A stretch of 64,000 nt of DNA from positions 434,001 to 498,000 of the forward strand of contig NZ_VCPC01000002.1 of the NCBI RefSeq assembly GCF_005938225.1, in the 5' to 3' direction. Shown here one piece after another: positions 17,385-26,272 of the stretch (the first letter of the stretch is position 1; the number at the start of each line of letters is the position of its first letter). The notes beneath the pieces are model-generated. The model ran no database searches. It was not told the DNA's origin and saw nothing but the letters and a program-made list of their open reading frames with translations. The position numbers and the translations under genes were made by a program. Source of the stretch: Arenibacterium halophilum (GTDB taxonomy: Bacteria; Pseudomonadota; Alphaproteobacteria; Rhodobacterales; Rhodobacteraceae).

Positions 17385-19007
17385 ATGCAGACCAGTAGCC
17401 CCCTGACCGCCGCCGATGTTCTGGCGCGGCGCCTGTATGAGGCGGGTTGCCGCCATGCCTTCGGGATGCCGGGCGGCGAGGTGCTTGATCTGGTCGAGGC
17501 GCTGGAACGCGCGGGCATCGCCTTTATTCTCGCAAAGCATGAAAACGCCGCGGGCTTCATGGCCGAGGGCGTCTATCACCGCACCGGGGCGCCTGCGATA
17601 TTGGTGGCGACGCTGGGGCCGGGCGCGCTCAACGGAGTGAACGTGGTTGCCAACGCGCATCAGGACAGGGTGCCGATGATCGTGCTGACGGGCTGTGTCG
17701 ATGCCGACGAGGCGCTGCACTATACCCACCAGGTGCTGGATCATGGCGCGGTCTTTGCGCCGATCACCAAGGCGCAGTTTCGGTTGAGCGCCGGGGCGGC
17801 GGCGAATATTGCCGAGCGCGCCGTGACCGCGGCAACCGATCCGCGCCCCGGGCCGGTGCATGTGGATGTGCCGATTGGTGTGGCGGGGGCGCCGGTTGCG
17901 TCTGGCCCCGCGCCGCGGCGGGTGGCGCCGTCGCCACTGGTACCGGCAGGGGCCGATCTGGCCCGCGCGCGGTCCGCGCTGACGGGGGCGCAGCGGCCGA
18001 TTGCCATATTGGGGCTGGATCTGCTGGAGGCAAGCGACCGCGCCGCGCTACAGGCGTTTGTCGAACATTTCGGCATTCCTTTCGTCACCACCTACAAGGC
18101 CAAGGGCATAGTGCCGGAAAGCCACCCCTTGTGCCTTGGCGCGGCGGGGCTGTCGCCCTTGGCCGACGGTCATCTGCTGCCGCTGTTTTCGCAGGCTGAT
18201 GTGGTGCTGGCCATTGGCTATGACCCGATCGAAATGCGCAGTGGCTGGCGCGATCCTTGGTCGCCCGAGACGCAGATGGTGATCGACGTCTCACCGGTGG
18301 AGAACACGCATTACATGCACCAGGCCAGCCTGCATTTCCGCGCCGACATTCCGGCAACGCTGGATACTTTGGCCAGCGGCACGGCACCTGCGAAGGTCTG
18401 GCCCGACCACGCCCCGGATGAGGCACGCAAGGCGCTGGGCGCGGCGTTTGACCGCTCGGAACCGTGGGGCCCGGCTGCAATCATAGACGAAGCATGCGCC
18501 GTGCTGCCGTCCGACACGCTTGCCAGTGCCGACAGCGGCGCGCACCGCATTCTTCTGTCGCAGATGTGGCGGGTGGAGGAACCGCGCGGGCTGGTGCAAT
18601 CCTCGGGGCTGTGCACCATGGGCTGCGCGCTGCCACTGGCGATCGGGATGAAACTGGCATCGCCCGATCGCCCGGTTGTCAGCTTTTCCGGCGATGCCGG
18701 GTTCCTGATGGTTGCGGGTGAACTGGCCTCGGCGGTCGAATTGAAGACCCCGGTCATCTGCATCGTCTTCGTCGATGCTTCGCTGGCGCTGATCGAGAAA
18801 AAGCAGCGCGAACGCCAGATGCCGAACCGCGGCGTGGATTTCGCGCGCCACGATTTCGCCGCCATCGGGCAGGCCTTTGGCGGGGCAGGGGCAACGGTGC
18901 GCAACCGGGCCGAACTGCGCGCGGCGCTTGATGCGGCATTGACCGCGCCAACCTTTACCGTGATCGCGGCCGAGATCGACCGGGGCGCCTATGACGGGCG
19001 CATCTAG
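17385..19007 (+). CDS. Acetolactate synthase-like thiamine diphosphate enzyme
   Basis: 540 residues with the three-domain TPP-enzyme layout. The N-terminal Pyr domain has GMPGGEVLDLVEALERAG and the activating Glu in AKHENAAGFMAEG. The C-terminal PP domain has SFSGDAGFLMVAGELASA and ends in VFVDAS, so the usual Mg-ligand motif GDG...N is here GDA...D. The start is the ATG at 17385 after GGGAGAC. No small regulatory subunit is beside it, so it is unlikely to be the main branched-chain acetolactate synthase; a different 2-oxo acid is likely. It is divergent from selD across 129 bp. Confidence 0.82.
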   Translation: MQTSSPLTAADVLARRLYEAGCRHAFGMPGGEVLDLVEALERAGIAFILAKHENAAGFMAEGVYHRTGAPAILVATLGPGALNGVNVVANAHQDRVPMIVLTGCVDADEALHYTHQVLDHGAVFAPITKAQFRLSAGAAANIAERAVTAATDPRPGPVHVDVPIGVAGAPVASGPAPRRVAPSPLVPAGADLARARSALTGAQRPIAILGLDLLEASDRAALQAFVEHFGIPFVTTYKAKGIVPESHPLCLGAAGLSPLADGHLLPLFSQADVVLAIGYDPIEMRSGWRDPWSPETQMVIDVSPVENTHYMHQASLHFRADIPATLDTLASGTAPAKVWPDHAPDEARKALGAAFDRSEPWGPAAIIDEACAVLPSDTLASADSGAHRILLSQMWRVEEPRGLVQSSGLCTMGCALPLAIGMKLASPDRPVVSFSGDAGFLMVAGELASAVELKTPVICIVFVDASLALIEKKQRERQMPNRGVDFARHDFAAIGQAFGGAGATVRNRAELRAALDAALTAPTFTVIAAEIDRGAYDGRI

Positions 19008-19152
19008 CAGCGCTCTGCAACAATTCTCACGCGGGGGTACACCGGGTTTCACCAATGCGCGAGCCTTAGCAATAGCTTTTCTGCGGCCGCGTCCTGCCTG
19101 CTAACCTCTTGATCGGGCGCGCCGATGCGCCGGGGCATCTTGGGGCAGCGCC

Positions 19153-20508
19153 ATGACGAACGAGCATTTACACCACCCGGATTTGGCGGGGGATGCGGCA
19201 GCGCAGGCCGATTGGGTCGCGGTGCAGATCGGGTTTCTGGCGCATTCGGCACAGACCCCGCAGGCAATGGCCCGCCTGCTGGCGGCGCGGCCTGAATTTT
19301 CGCGGGGCCATGCGGTGATGGGCCTGTTCTACCTGCTGCTGGGGCGGGCCGAGTTGATCGCCCCCGCGCGCGATGCGCTGAACAAGGCACGGTCGTCACA
19401 GTCCGGGGCGGATACGCAGTACGTTGCTGCGCTCGAGGCCTGGCTGGCAGGCGCGCCATCGCGCGCCGTGGCCTGCTGCGAAACCATCCTGCGCGACAGT
19501 CCACACGATGCGCTGGCGATGAAGCTGTCGCAGGCGATCCGATTTGTTCTGGGCGACAGCGCTGGAATGCGCCGCTCTATCGAGAGGGTGCTGCCCGCCT
19601 ACGGCGCCGATCATCCCGCGCGCGGTTATGCGTTGGGCTGTCATGCGTTTACGCTGGAGGAAACCGGCGCGTATTCCCGTGCCGAGATCACCGGGCGACA
19701 GGCGCTGTGGCTGGCGCCCGACGATGCCTGGGGGCTGCACGCGGTGGCCCATGTGCACGACATGACGGGCCGCAGCGCCGAGGGGTTGGCCTGGCTGACG
19801 GGGCGAGAGGGCGCCTGGGCGCATTGCAACAACTTCCGCTATCACGTCTGGTGGCACATGGCGCTGATGCTGCTGGATCAGGGCGATATCGCCGGCGCGC
19901 TGGCGCTCTACGACCGTGAAATCCGGGCAGAGCGCACCGATGATTACCGCGATATCGCCAATGCGACCTCGCTTTTGATGCGGATCGAGCTGGAGGGCGG
20001 AACGGTTGGCGCCCGGTGGGAGGAGTTGGGCGCGCTTTGCGCGGCGCGCACCGGCGATGGCTGTCTGATCTTTGCCGATCTGCATTACATGCTGGCGCTG
20101 GAAGGCAGCGGGCGCGCCGCCGACAGTGCGGCGTTGTTGAAACGGGTGGCGCGCGACGGTGCCGCCCACTCGGGCGAGTTTGCCCGCTGCATGGCTGATC
20201 CCGGGCAAGAGGCGATGCTGGGACTGCGCGCCTTTGCCGCCGCAAACTGGGGCGCGGCCTTCACCCATCTGGCCCGGGCCCGCGCCACATTGCCGCGGGC
20301 TGGTGGCAGCCATGCCCAACGCGACATTTTCGAGCGAATGACTATCGATGCTGCTCTACGCGCTGGTTTTCTGGACGATGCCGAGCGTCTGCTGAGCGAA
20401 AGAACGCGCCTTCGCGCCATGCGCGAAGATCTCTATTGTGCAAAACGTCGTGATATGATCGAGCAAGCGCGGGAACCCGCTGGGCGCTACCGCGTTCCAG
20501 CCCAGTAA
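19153..20508 (+). CDS. TTC38-like tetratricopeptide repeat protein
   Basis: 451 residues made of helical repeats along the whole chain, with no signal peptide. The central AWGLHAVAHVHDMTGRSAEG and the following WLTGREGAWAHCNNFRYHVW are typical of the TTC38 (tetratricopeptide repeat protein 38) family found in alphaproteobacteria and animals; the function of that family is unknown. The His-rich AVAHVHD and FRYHVWWHMAL segments look conserved enough to be a binding or catalytic site. It stands 26 bp before opgC and may be co-transcribed with it. Confidence 0.75.
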   Translation: MTNEHLHHPDLAGDAAAQADWVAVQIGFLAHSAQTPQAMARLLAARPEFSRGHAVMGLFYLLLGRAELIAPARDALNKARSSQSGADTQYVAALEAWLAGAPSRAVACCETILRDSPHDALAMKLSQAIRFVLGDSAGMRRSIERVLPAYGADHPARGYALGCHAFTLEETGAYSRAEITGRQALWLAPDDAWGLHAVAHVHDMTGRSAEGLAWLTGREGAWAHCNNFRYHVWWHMALMLLDQGDIAGALALYDREIRAERTDDYRDIANATSLLMRIELEGGTVGARWEELGALCAARTGDGCLIFADLHYMLALEGSGRAADSAALLKRVARDGAAHSGEFARCMADPGQEAMLGLRAFAAANWGAAFTHLARARATLPRAGGSHAQRDIFERMTIDAALRAGFLDDAERLLSERTRLRAMREDLYCAKRRDMIEQAREPAGRYRVPAQ

Positions 20509-20534
20509 GTTCCTGACATGTCACAGGTTCGTTC

Positions 20535-21803
20535 ATGACCGGCATCGCGCCAAGTACCAGTTTCGCCGCCCCTCGGGGCGGCTCTCAAACCGCTGTTTCC
20601 AGTGCCCCGGCTGCGGCCGTGTCCGGCCGAGATCCGCGGCTCGATTTCTATCGCGGACTGGCGATGTTCATCATTCTGGTCGCGCATATTCCCTATAACG
20701 CATGGGCGGGGTGGATTCCGGCGCGCTTTGGCTTTTCCGACGCAACCGAGATTTTCGTGTTTTGCTCGGGCATGGCCTCGGCCGTGGCCTTTGGCGGCGC
20801 CTTCCTGCGTCGGGGCTGGCTGATGGGCACAGCGCGGGTGATGTTTCGCTGCTGGCAAGTCTATTGGGCGCACATCTGCCTGTTCTTCTTTACGCTCACG
20901 GCGATGGCGGCGCTCGATCTCTATGGCGGGTTCGAAAAAAGCTATATCGACGATCTGAACCTGCGCTTCGTGATGGATGATCCGGCACCGCAGCTGGTAG
21001 GCATGTTCACGCTGACCTACGTGCCGAACTATTTCGATATCCTGCCGATGTATCTGGTGATCCTGGCGATGCTGCCGCTGGTAATGGGGCTGGCGCGCAT
21101 CGGCACATGGGCGGTCGCGCTTTTTTGCATCGCCCTGTGGAGCGCGGCCAACATCGGATCAATCCACTTTCCGGCGGAACCCTGGTCGGCCCGCGAATGG
21201 TTCTTCAATCCCTTTGGCTGGCAACTGCTGTTCTTCACCGGCTTCGCATTCATGCGGGGCTGGATTCCGGCGCCGCCGGTGTCGAGCACACTGGTCTGGA
21301 TTTGCGCTGGTGTCCTGATTCTATCGGCGCCGATCGGGTCGTGGAAGGTTTTTGAGTGGATCAATGCAGCTGCACCCGCGCTGGGTGACTCGCTGCGCGG
21401 CGTCTGGCGCGGCATCGACGCGCTCGACAAGGCGACCGGCTTTGCCCTGCGCGACAAGACCGATTTCAGCATCCTGCGCTATCTGCATTTCCTCGCGCTG
21501 GCCTATGTCGCATGGGTCGCGGCAGGGCCGGGCGGGGCGCATCTGCGCGCAGTGGCCTCTGGCGCGGCCGGTGAAGTCTGGCGCGGTCTGCTGGCGATTG
21601 TCACCAAGGTTGGTCAGCAATCTCTCGCCGTTTTCGTCGCCTCTATGGCGATTGCCCGCCTGCTCGGATTTGTCCTCGACCAGATTGGTCGTACAGGTGC
21701 GAGCTATGCGCTGGTTAACCTGATCGGCTTCGCCATCATCATTGCCGTGGCCTATGTGGCTGGCTGGTTCAAATCCCAACCGTGGAAGACCAAACGGACA
21801 TGA
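20535..21803 (+). CDS. opgC: OpgC membrane protein, periplasmic glucan modification
   Basis: 422 residues, about ten membrane segments. It begins with a proline/alanine-rich cytoplasmic tail, then DPRLDFYRGLAMFIILVAHI, the signature of the OpgC acyltransferase family. OpgC proteins add succinyl groups to osmoregulated periplasmic glucans. Its stop overlaps the opgG start (ATGA). First of the three opg genes. Confidence 0.9.
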   Translation: MTGIAPSTSFAAPRGGSQTAVSSAPAAAVSGRDPRLDFYRGLAMFIILVAHIPYNAWAGWIPARFGFSDATEIFVFCSGMASAVAFGGAFLRRGWLMGTARVMFRCWQVYWAHICLFFFTLTAMAALDLYGGFEKSYIDDLNLRFVMDDPAPQLVGMFTLTYVPNYFDILPMYLVILAMLPLVMGLARIGTWAVALFCIALWSAANIGSIHFPAEPWSAREWFFNPFGWQLLFFTGFAFMRGWIPAPPVSSTLVWICAGVLILSAPIGSWKVFEWINAAAPALGDSLRGVWRGIDALDKATGFALRDKTDFSILRYLHFLALAYVAWVAAGPGGAHLRAVASGAAGEVWRGLLAIVTKVGQQSLAVFVASMAIARLLGFVLDQIGRTGASYALVNLIGFAIIIAVAYVAGWFKSQPWKTKRT

Positions 21804-23326
21804 CACCGACACGACGTGCCTTCCTGACCGCAACAACTGCACTGGCGCTGGCCTGGGCTGGGCGGAGTTTTGCCTCGGATCAACCCGCTACGCCGTTTTC
21901 GCGCGACACCGTGATCGATATGGCGCGCGAACTCGCCAGCCGCGAATTCCGGCCGCGAGATCCGGTCCCGCAGGCGTGGCAGGATCTGACCTATGAACAG
22001 TATCGCGCGATATGGTTCCGCCCGACCGCCGCGCTCTGGGTCGAGAGCGACCGCCCCTATGCCGTTGATTTCTTTGCGCCGGGCCTTTATTTCAAACGTC
22101 CCGTGCGCATTGACGAAGTGGTTGATGGTCAAGCGCGCATTCTGCCTTTCCAGTTGGACGCCTTCGACCGCAGCGACCGCTTCCCCGACATTCCCGTTGG
22201 CGAAGACCTTGGCTTCTCCGGCTTCCGCCTGCGCACGGAAATGACGGAACCCGGCAAGAAGAACGAATTTTGCGTGTTTCAGGGCGCCAGCTATTTCCGC
22301 GCCATCGGTTACGGCCAGATCTACGGCCAATCGGCGCGCGGCCTTGCGATCAACACGGCCGAGCCCGAGGGCGAGGAATTTCCCGACTTCATCCATTTCT
22401 GGCTGGAAGCGCCTGCGCCGGGACAGCGCAACATGGTCGTGCATGCGCTGATGGACAGCCCCAGCCTGTCGGGCGCCTATCGGTTCGACATCCGGCCCGG
22501 CCCATCCTGCGTGATGGATGTTGAGGCCGTGATCTTTACCCGTGAACAGGTGAACAATATCGGCCTTGGCGCGTTGACCAGCATGTTCCTCTTCGATTCC
22601 GCTGATCGCACCCGCTTTGACGATTTCCGGCCCGCCGTGCATGACACGGATGGGCTGATGGTGTGGAATGGCGCGGGCGAGGCGCTGTGGCGCCCGCTGG
22701 CCAATCCGCGCCGGTTGCAGGTGTCGTCTTTTGTGGATCATATGCCGCGCGGCTTCGGCCTGATGCAGCGGGCGCGGGACCTGGCCGATTTCGACGATTT
22801 CGAGGCCAAGTACCACCGCCGCCCCGGCACATGGATCGAACCAAAGGGCGATTGGGGGCCGGGGTCGGTCACGCTGGTGGAAATCCCGGCGGACAAGGAA
22901 ATATACGACAATATCGTGGCCTATTGGCGCCCGCGCGATGGTGTGCCAGCGGGCGAGCGAACGGAATTCGCCTATCGCCTGACGTGGGGCGAAGCGGCCC
23001 CCGTGGATACCGGCGTGGCGCGGGTCATGAACACCTCGACCGGGAAGGCACACGCGTGGTCGGAACATGAAAACGGCCGCATCGTCGCCATCGAATTCGA
23101 GGATCACCCCATGCTGGCCGACCCGCTGGACGATCTGACGCAGCGCGTCAGCTCGGGGCAGGCGGTGACGACCGACGGCGTGATCGAACGCAACCCCGAA
23201 ACCGGCGCGGTGCGTCTGGTGTTCCAATTCGATCCGGGCGAGGCGCCCGAGGTCGAATTGCGCGCCCAGATCCGTCGCGGCGATAGCGCCGCAACAGAGG
23301 TCTGGCTGTACCGGTGGACCGCATGA
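21800..23326 (+). CDS. opgG: Periplasmic glucan biosynthesis protein OpgG/MdoG
   Basis: 508 residues from the ATG that overlaps the opgC stop. It has a signal with TPTRRAFLTATTALALAWAG, a twin-arginine type leader (about 1-26). The mature part matches the MdoG beta-sandwich family, with TYEQYRAIWFRPTAALW, the conserved region SYFRAIGYGQIYGQSARGLA, and RPLANPRRLQVSSFVDHMPR. It acts in the periplasm on the beta-glucan backbone made by OpgH, probably forming branches. The Tat leader resembles OpgD more than classic OpgG, so OpgD is an alternative name. Stop overlaps opgH start. Confidence 0.92.
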   Translation: MTPTRRAFLTATTALALAWAGRSFASDQPATPFSRDTVIDMARELASREFRPRDPVPQAWQDLTYEQYRAIWFRPTAALWVESDRPYAVDFFAPGLYFKRPVRIDEVVDGQARILPFQLDAFDRSDRFPDIPVGEDLGFSGFRLRTEMTEPGKKNEFCVFQGASYFRAIGYGQIYGQSARGLAINTAEPEGEEFPDFIHFWLEAPAPGQRNMVVHALMDSPSLSGAYRFDIRPGPSCVMDVEAVIFTREQVNNIGLGALTSMFLFDSADRTRFDDFRPAVHDTDGLMVWNGAGEALWRPLANPRRLQVSSFVDHMPRGFGLMQRARDLADFDDFEAKYHRRPGTWIEPKGDWGPGSVTLVEIPADKEIYDNIVAYWRPRDGVPAGERTEFAYRLTWGEAAPVDTGVARVMNTSTGKAHAWSEHENGRIVAIEFEDHPMLADPLDDLTQRVSSGQAVTTDGVIERNPETGAVRLVFQFDPGEAPEVELRAQIRRGDSAATEVWLYRWTA

Positions 23327-25200
23327 GCGACCTGTCGATGATGCCGCCCGAGGCGCCACGCGCCATGCCGCAACAGGATTTCGCGCGCGCCTATCGCGAT
23401 GCGCTGGCCCCGGCAGAACCGGCGGCGCAGGGCCTTGTGGGGCTATGGCGTGTCCTGGCATTCGTTCCCGCGCTGGGCATCACGGGCTGGCTCGCCTTCA
23501 TCATGGTCGGCTGGTTTTCTGACGGCGGCATCAGCGTGGTCGAAGGCATCCTGCTGGCTCTGATCTGTTTCAACTTCTTCTGGATCGCCTTCACCGTCAC
23601 CACTGTCCTGCTGGGCATGTGGTCTCTGTCACGGCAAGCGCCTCGTGTTCGGGGCAGCGCGGCGCGCCCGCTGGACGTGGCGCTGCTGATGCCGATCTAC
23701 AACGAGGTGCCCTGGTACGTTCTGGGCAACGCCCGTTCGATGCTGGAAGAACTGCGCGCGCGCGGGGGCGGGCACCGCTTTGCCATGTTTATCCTGTCCG
23801 ACACCCGCGACGATGCCATCGCGGCACAGGAACGCGCCAGCGTGCAGGCGCTGCGCGATGCGATGGGCCCCGAGTACGAACTGTATTACCGCCGCCGAGT
23901 GCAGAACACCGACCGAAAGGTGGGCAACATCCACGAATGGGTCACCCGCTGGGGCGGCGCGTGGGAGGCGATGCTGGTGCTGGACGCCGACAGCCTGATG
24001 ACTGGTCGCGCCATCGTGCGGCTGGCCGATGCGCTGGCCCGCGATGACTCGGCCGGGTTGATCCAAAGTTTTCCGCAGCTGATCGGCGCGCAGACTGTCT
24101 TTGCCCGGATGCAGCAATTCGCAAATGGCGTCTACGGCGTGGCGCTGGCCGAAGGTTTGGCCCGCTGGTGCGGGCGCGAGGGGAACTATTGGGGCCACAA
24201 TGCGATCATCCGCACCGCCGCCTTTGCCGCCTGCGCCGGGCTGCCGCATCTGCGCGATTTTCGTGGGCGCGAGCATCTGATCATGAGCCACGATTTCGTC
24301 GAGGCCGGGCTGCTGCGCCGCGCCGGCTGGGCCGTGCGGTTCCTGCCGCGCATCCGGGGCAGTTTCGAGGAAACCCCGCAGACGCTGATCGATCATATCC
24401 TGCGCGACCGGCGCTGGTGTCAGGGCAACCTGCAACACCTGTCGCTGCTGGGCACGCGCGGCCTGCGTGGCATTTCGCGGTTCCACATGTTCCACGGCGC
24501 CATCGGATACCTGCTGTCGCCGATGTGGTTTGCCCTGCTGGTGATGTGGGCGCTGATCGGGCAGGGCCGCGATGCCAGTGTTCTGACCTATTTCAGCCCC
24601 GACAACCCGCTGATGCCCACATGGCCCGTGCTGACCGAAGGGCGGCATGTTCTGATCATCGTGCTGATGTATGCGATGCTGCTGCTGCCCAAGCTGCTGG
24701 GCGTCGCCGCCCTGCCGATGACGGGGGCGAAGTTTTCCGAATTCGGCGGCAAGCGCCGGTTCGCCCGCGCCTTCCTGATTGAGGTGGTCCTGTCGATTGC
24801 CTATGCGCCCATCCTGATGGTGCAGCAGATGATCGCCGTGTTCCGCACGGTGACGGGGCTGCAAGGCGGCTGGTCACCGCAGGCGCGCTCTGGCGGGCAA
24901 TACGGGCTGGGCACGCTGCTGAAATGCCACGCGCTGGAAACCGTCAGCGGCGTTGCGCTGCTCAGCGGCATGGCGGCGGGTCTGGTGTCGCTCTGGCTGC
25001 TGCCCATCGCGATCAGCCTTGCGCTGGCGGTGCCGCTGTCGGCGCTTTCGGGGCGCACTCTGGGTGGAGCGGCGCAGCGCCTGCTGGGCACGCGCGAAGA
25101 TTACCGCGCTCCGCCGATCACGCTGGCCGCGCGCCATTATCGGAACGAGTTGAAGGCAATGCTGGAAGGCGCGGCGCCCATACGCACGGCGGCCGAATAG
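23323..25200 (+). CDS. opgH: Glucosyltransferase OpgH/MdoH
   Basis: 625 residues, an inner-membrane family 2 glycosyltransferase. Two N-terminal membrane segments (about 45-70 and 80-105) precede the catalytic domain, with LDVALLMPIYNEVPW, the metal-binding VLDADSLMTGRA, SHDFVEAGLLRRAGW with the catalytic Asp, and the DRRWCQGNLQH motif (Q/RxxRW type). Several membrane helices follow. It polymerises beta-1,2-linked glucose from UDP-glucose across the membrane. ATG at 23323 overlaps the opgG stop; an in-frame ATG 9 bp earlier is less likely. Confidence 0.93.
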   Translation: MSDLSMMPPEAPRAMPQQDFARAYRDALAPAEPAAQGLVGLWRVLAFVPALGITGWLAFIMVGWFSDGGISVVEGILLALICFNFFWIAFTVTTVLLGMWSLSRQAPRVRGSAARPLDVALLMPIYNEVPWYVLGNARSMLEELRARGGGHRFAMFILSDTRDDAIAAQERASVQALRDAMGPEYELYYRRRVQNTDRKVGNIHEWVTRWGGAWEAMLVLDADSLMTGRAIVRLADALARDDSAGLIQSFPQLIGAQTVFARMQQFANGVYGVALAEGLARWCGREGNYWGHNAIIRTAAFAACAGLPHLRDFRGREHLIMSHDFVEAGLLRRAGWAVRFLPRIRGSFEETPQTLIDHILRDRRWCQGNLQHLSLLGTRGLRGISRFHMFHGAIGYLLSPMWFALLVMWALIGQGRDASVLTYFSPDNPLMPTWPVLTEGRHVLIIVLMYAMLLLPKLLGVAALPMTGAKFSEFGGKRRFARAFLIEVVLSIAYAPILMVQQMIAVFRTVTGLQGGWSPQARSGGQYGLGTLLKCHALETVSGVALLSGMAAGLVSLWLLPIAISLALAVPLSALSGRTLGGAAQRLLGTREDYRAPPITLAARHYRNELKAMLEGAAPIRTAAE

Positions 25201-26055
25201 CTAGGGCCGGGGCAGCGCCTCGTACCAGTCCAGCATCATGTCGGACCAGCCGTCAGGAATGATATGACCGCCGGGAAACAGTGCAAATTCCAGCGCGCTG
25301 CCCGGGGCGCAGCCGGGCCAGCCTCGGCGCAGGAAATCCCCGGTCTGCCCAAGGGTTTGTGGCGCGTGGCTGTCACAGCCGTTGGTGTCGCGCCACAATT
25401 CCAGCCCGGCGAAAATGTCACCCTGAACAAACGCGCCACCACGCAGCGGACGGCCTTCAAGTGGCACTGTGCGATCCGTCCATCCATGGGTGTGGAACAG
25501 TCGAACCGGGGCGGCGCATTCCGTGGGTTGCGGGCGCCAGAACCCGCCTGCCACCGGCGCATAGGCCGAGAACAGGCCTGGCGTCTCGCACGCCAGATAG
25601 GTTGTCATGAAGCCGCCGGCGGAAAACCCCGCCAGCACCATGCGCGACCGGTCCAACCCGAACCGCGCCGCGGCATCGTCGGCGACAGCATTCAGAAACG
25701 CCGTTTCATCGCGCCCAAGCCATTGCCGCAGAAAGCCCCAGCTGGACCCTCCATTGCCGAAGCTGCGCCCGCCTGTGGGGGCAATTACCGCATATCCGCG
25801 CGCCAGAAGCGCGTCGATCACGCGTGCCCGGCCCATCATGCCCGCGCCGCTGCCCCCCGCGCCATGCAGCATGAAAACCGCAGGCCCATGCTCCACCCCG
25901 GGCACCCGGATGTGGTATTCGCCCGTGTCAATCTGGCAGGGGCCGGACGCCTCGGCACAATCGGCGCGCACCATTCCCGGGCAGGCCACGCTGGCCGCCG
26001 CTAAGGCGACCAGGCGCAAAAATTGCAAAGAGTAAGACATCACGCCGTTCCGCAT
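25201..26055 (-). CDS. Secreted alpha/beta-hydrolase, PHB depolymerase/feruloyl esterase-like
   Basis: 284 residues with a signal peptide (about 1-33, ending CPGMVRA). Motifs: the oxyanion region AVFMLHGAGGSGAG, the nucleophile elbow VLAGFSAGGFMTTYLA with catalytic Ser, and a late FPGGHIIPDGW with catalytic His; RLFHTHGWTDRTVP carries a likely catalytic Asp. This is the LpqC/poly(3-hydroxybutyrate) depolymerase-like esterase class. Substrate unknown; acting outside the cytoplasm on esters is inferred. An alternative start is the ATG at 26040. It converges on opgH with no gap. Confidence 0.82.
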   Translation of the reverse strand: MRNGVMSYSLQFLRLVALAAASVACPGMVRADCAEASGPCQIDTGEYHIRVPGVEHGPAVFMLHGAGGSGAGMMGRARVIDALLARGYAVIAPTGGRSFGNGGSSWGFLRQWLGRDETAFLNAVADDAAARFGLDRSRMVLAGFSAGGFMTTYLACETPGLFSAYAPVAGGFWRPQPTECAAPVRLFHTHGWTDRTVPLEGRPLRGGAFVQGDIFAGLELWRDTNGCDSHAPQTLGQTGDFLRRGWPGCAPGSALEFALFPGGHIIPDGWSDMMLDWYEALPRP

Positions 26056-26173
26056 GGGCAAACCCTGCGCCGCACCCGGGCGCAAAAGCAAGCCGTATCA
26101 ATGGCCTTGGCACCTCACTTCCGCGTCAGCCCGTGCCTGCGACATTTTGTAAAATAGCGCCGGAACCGGCCCC

Positions 26174-26188
26174 CCTGTCGCCGACAGG
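26174..26188. promoter_or_regulatory. Inverted repeat upstream of the mrp operon
   Basis: CCTGTC-GCC-GACAGG is a perfect 6-bp inverted repeat about 85 bp before mrpA. A TTGACA hexamer follows at 26202-26207, which could be a -35 box, although no good -10 stands 16-18 bp further on. It may be an operator or a small hairpin in the leader. Function not known. Confidence 0.35.
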
Positions 26189-26272
26189 TGGTGTCAAGGG
26201 TTTGACAGGGTAAAAAAATTCCTTACGCACTGTTAAGAGGTTCGACACATTCATCAAAACGGAGTGCCAGAC

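Noticed and set aside
15066-17861. 931-codon version of the selD gene and extension into the TPP enzyme promoter
   Set aside because: The extra 202 residues upstream of ATG 17255 have no family similarity and overlap the divergent gene.
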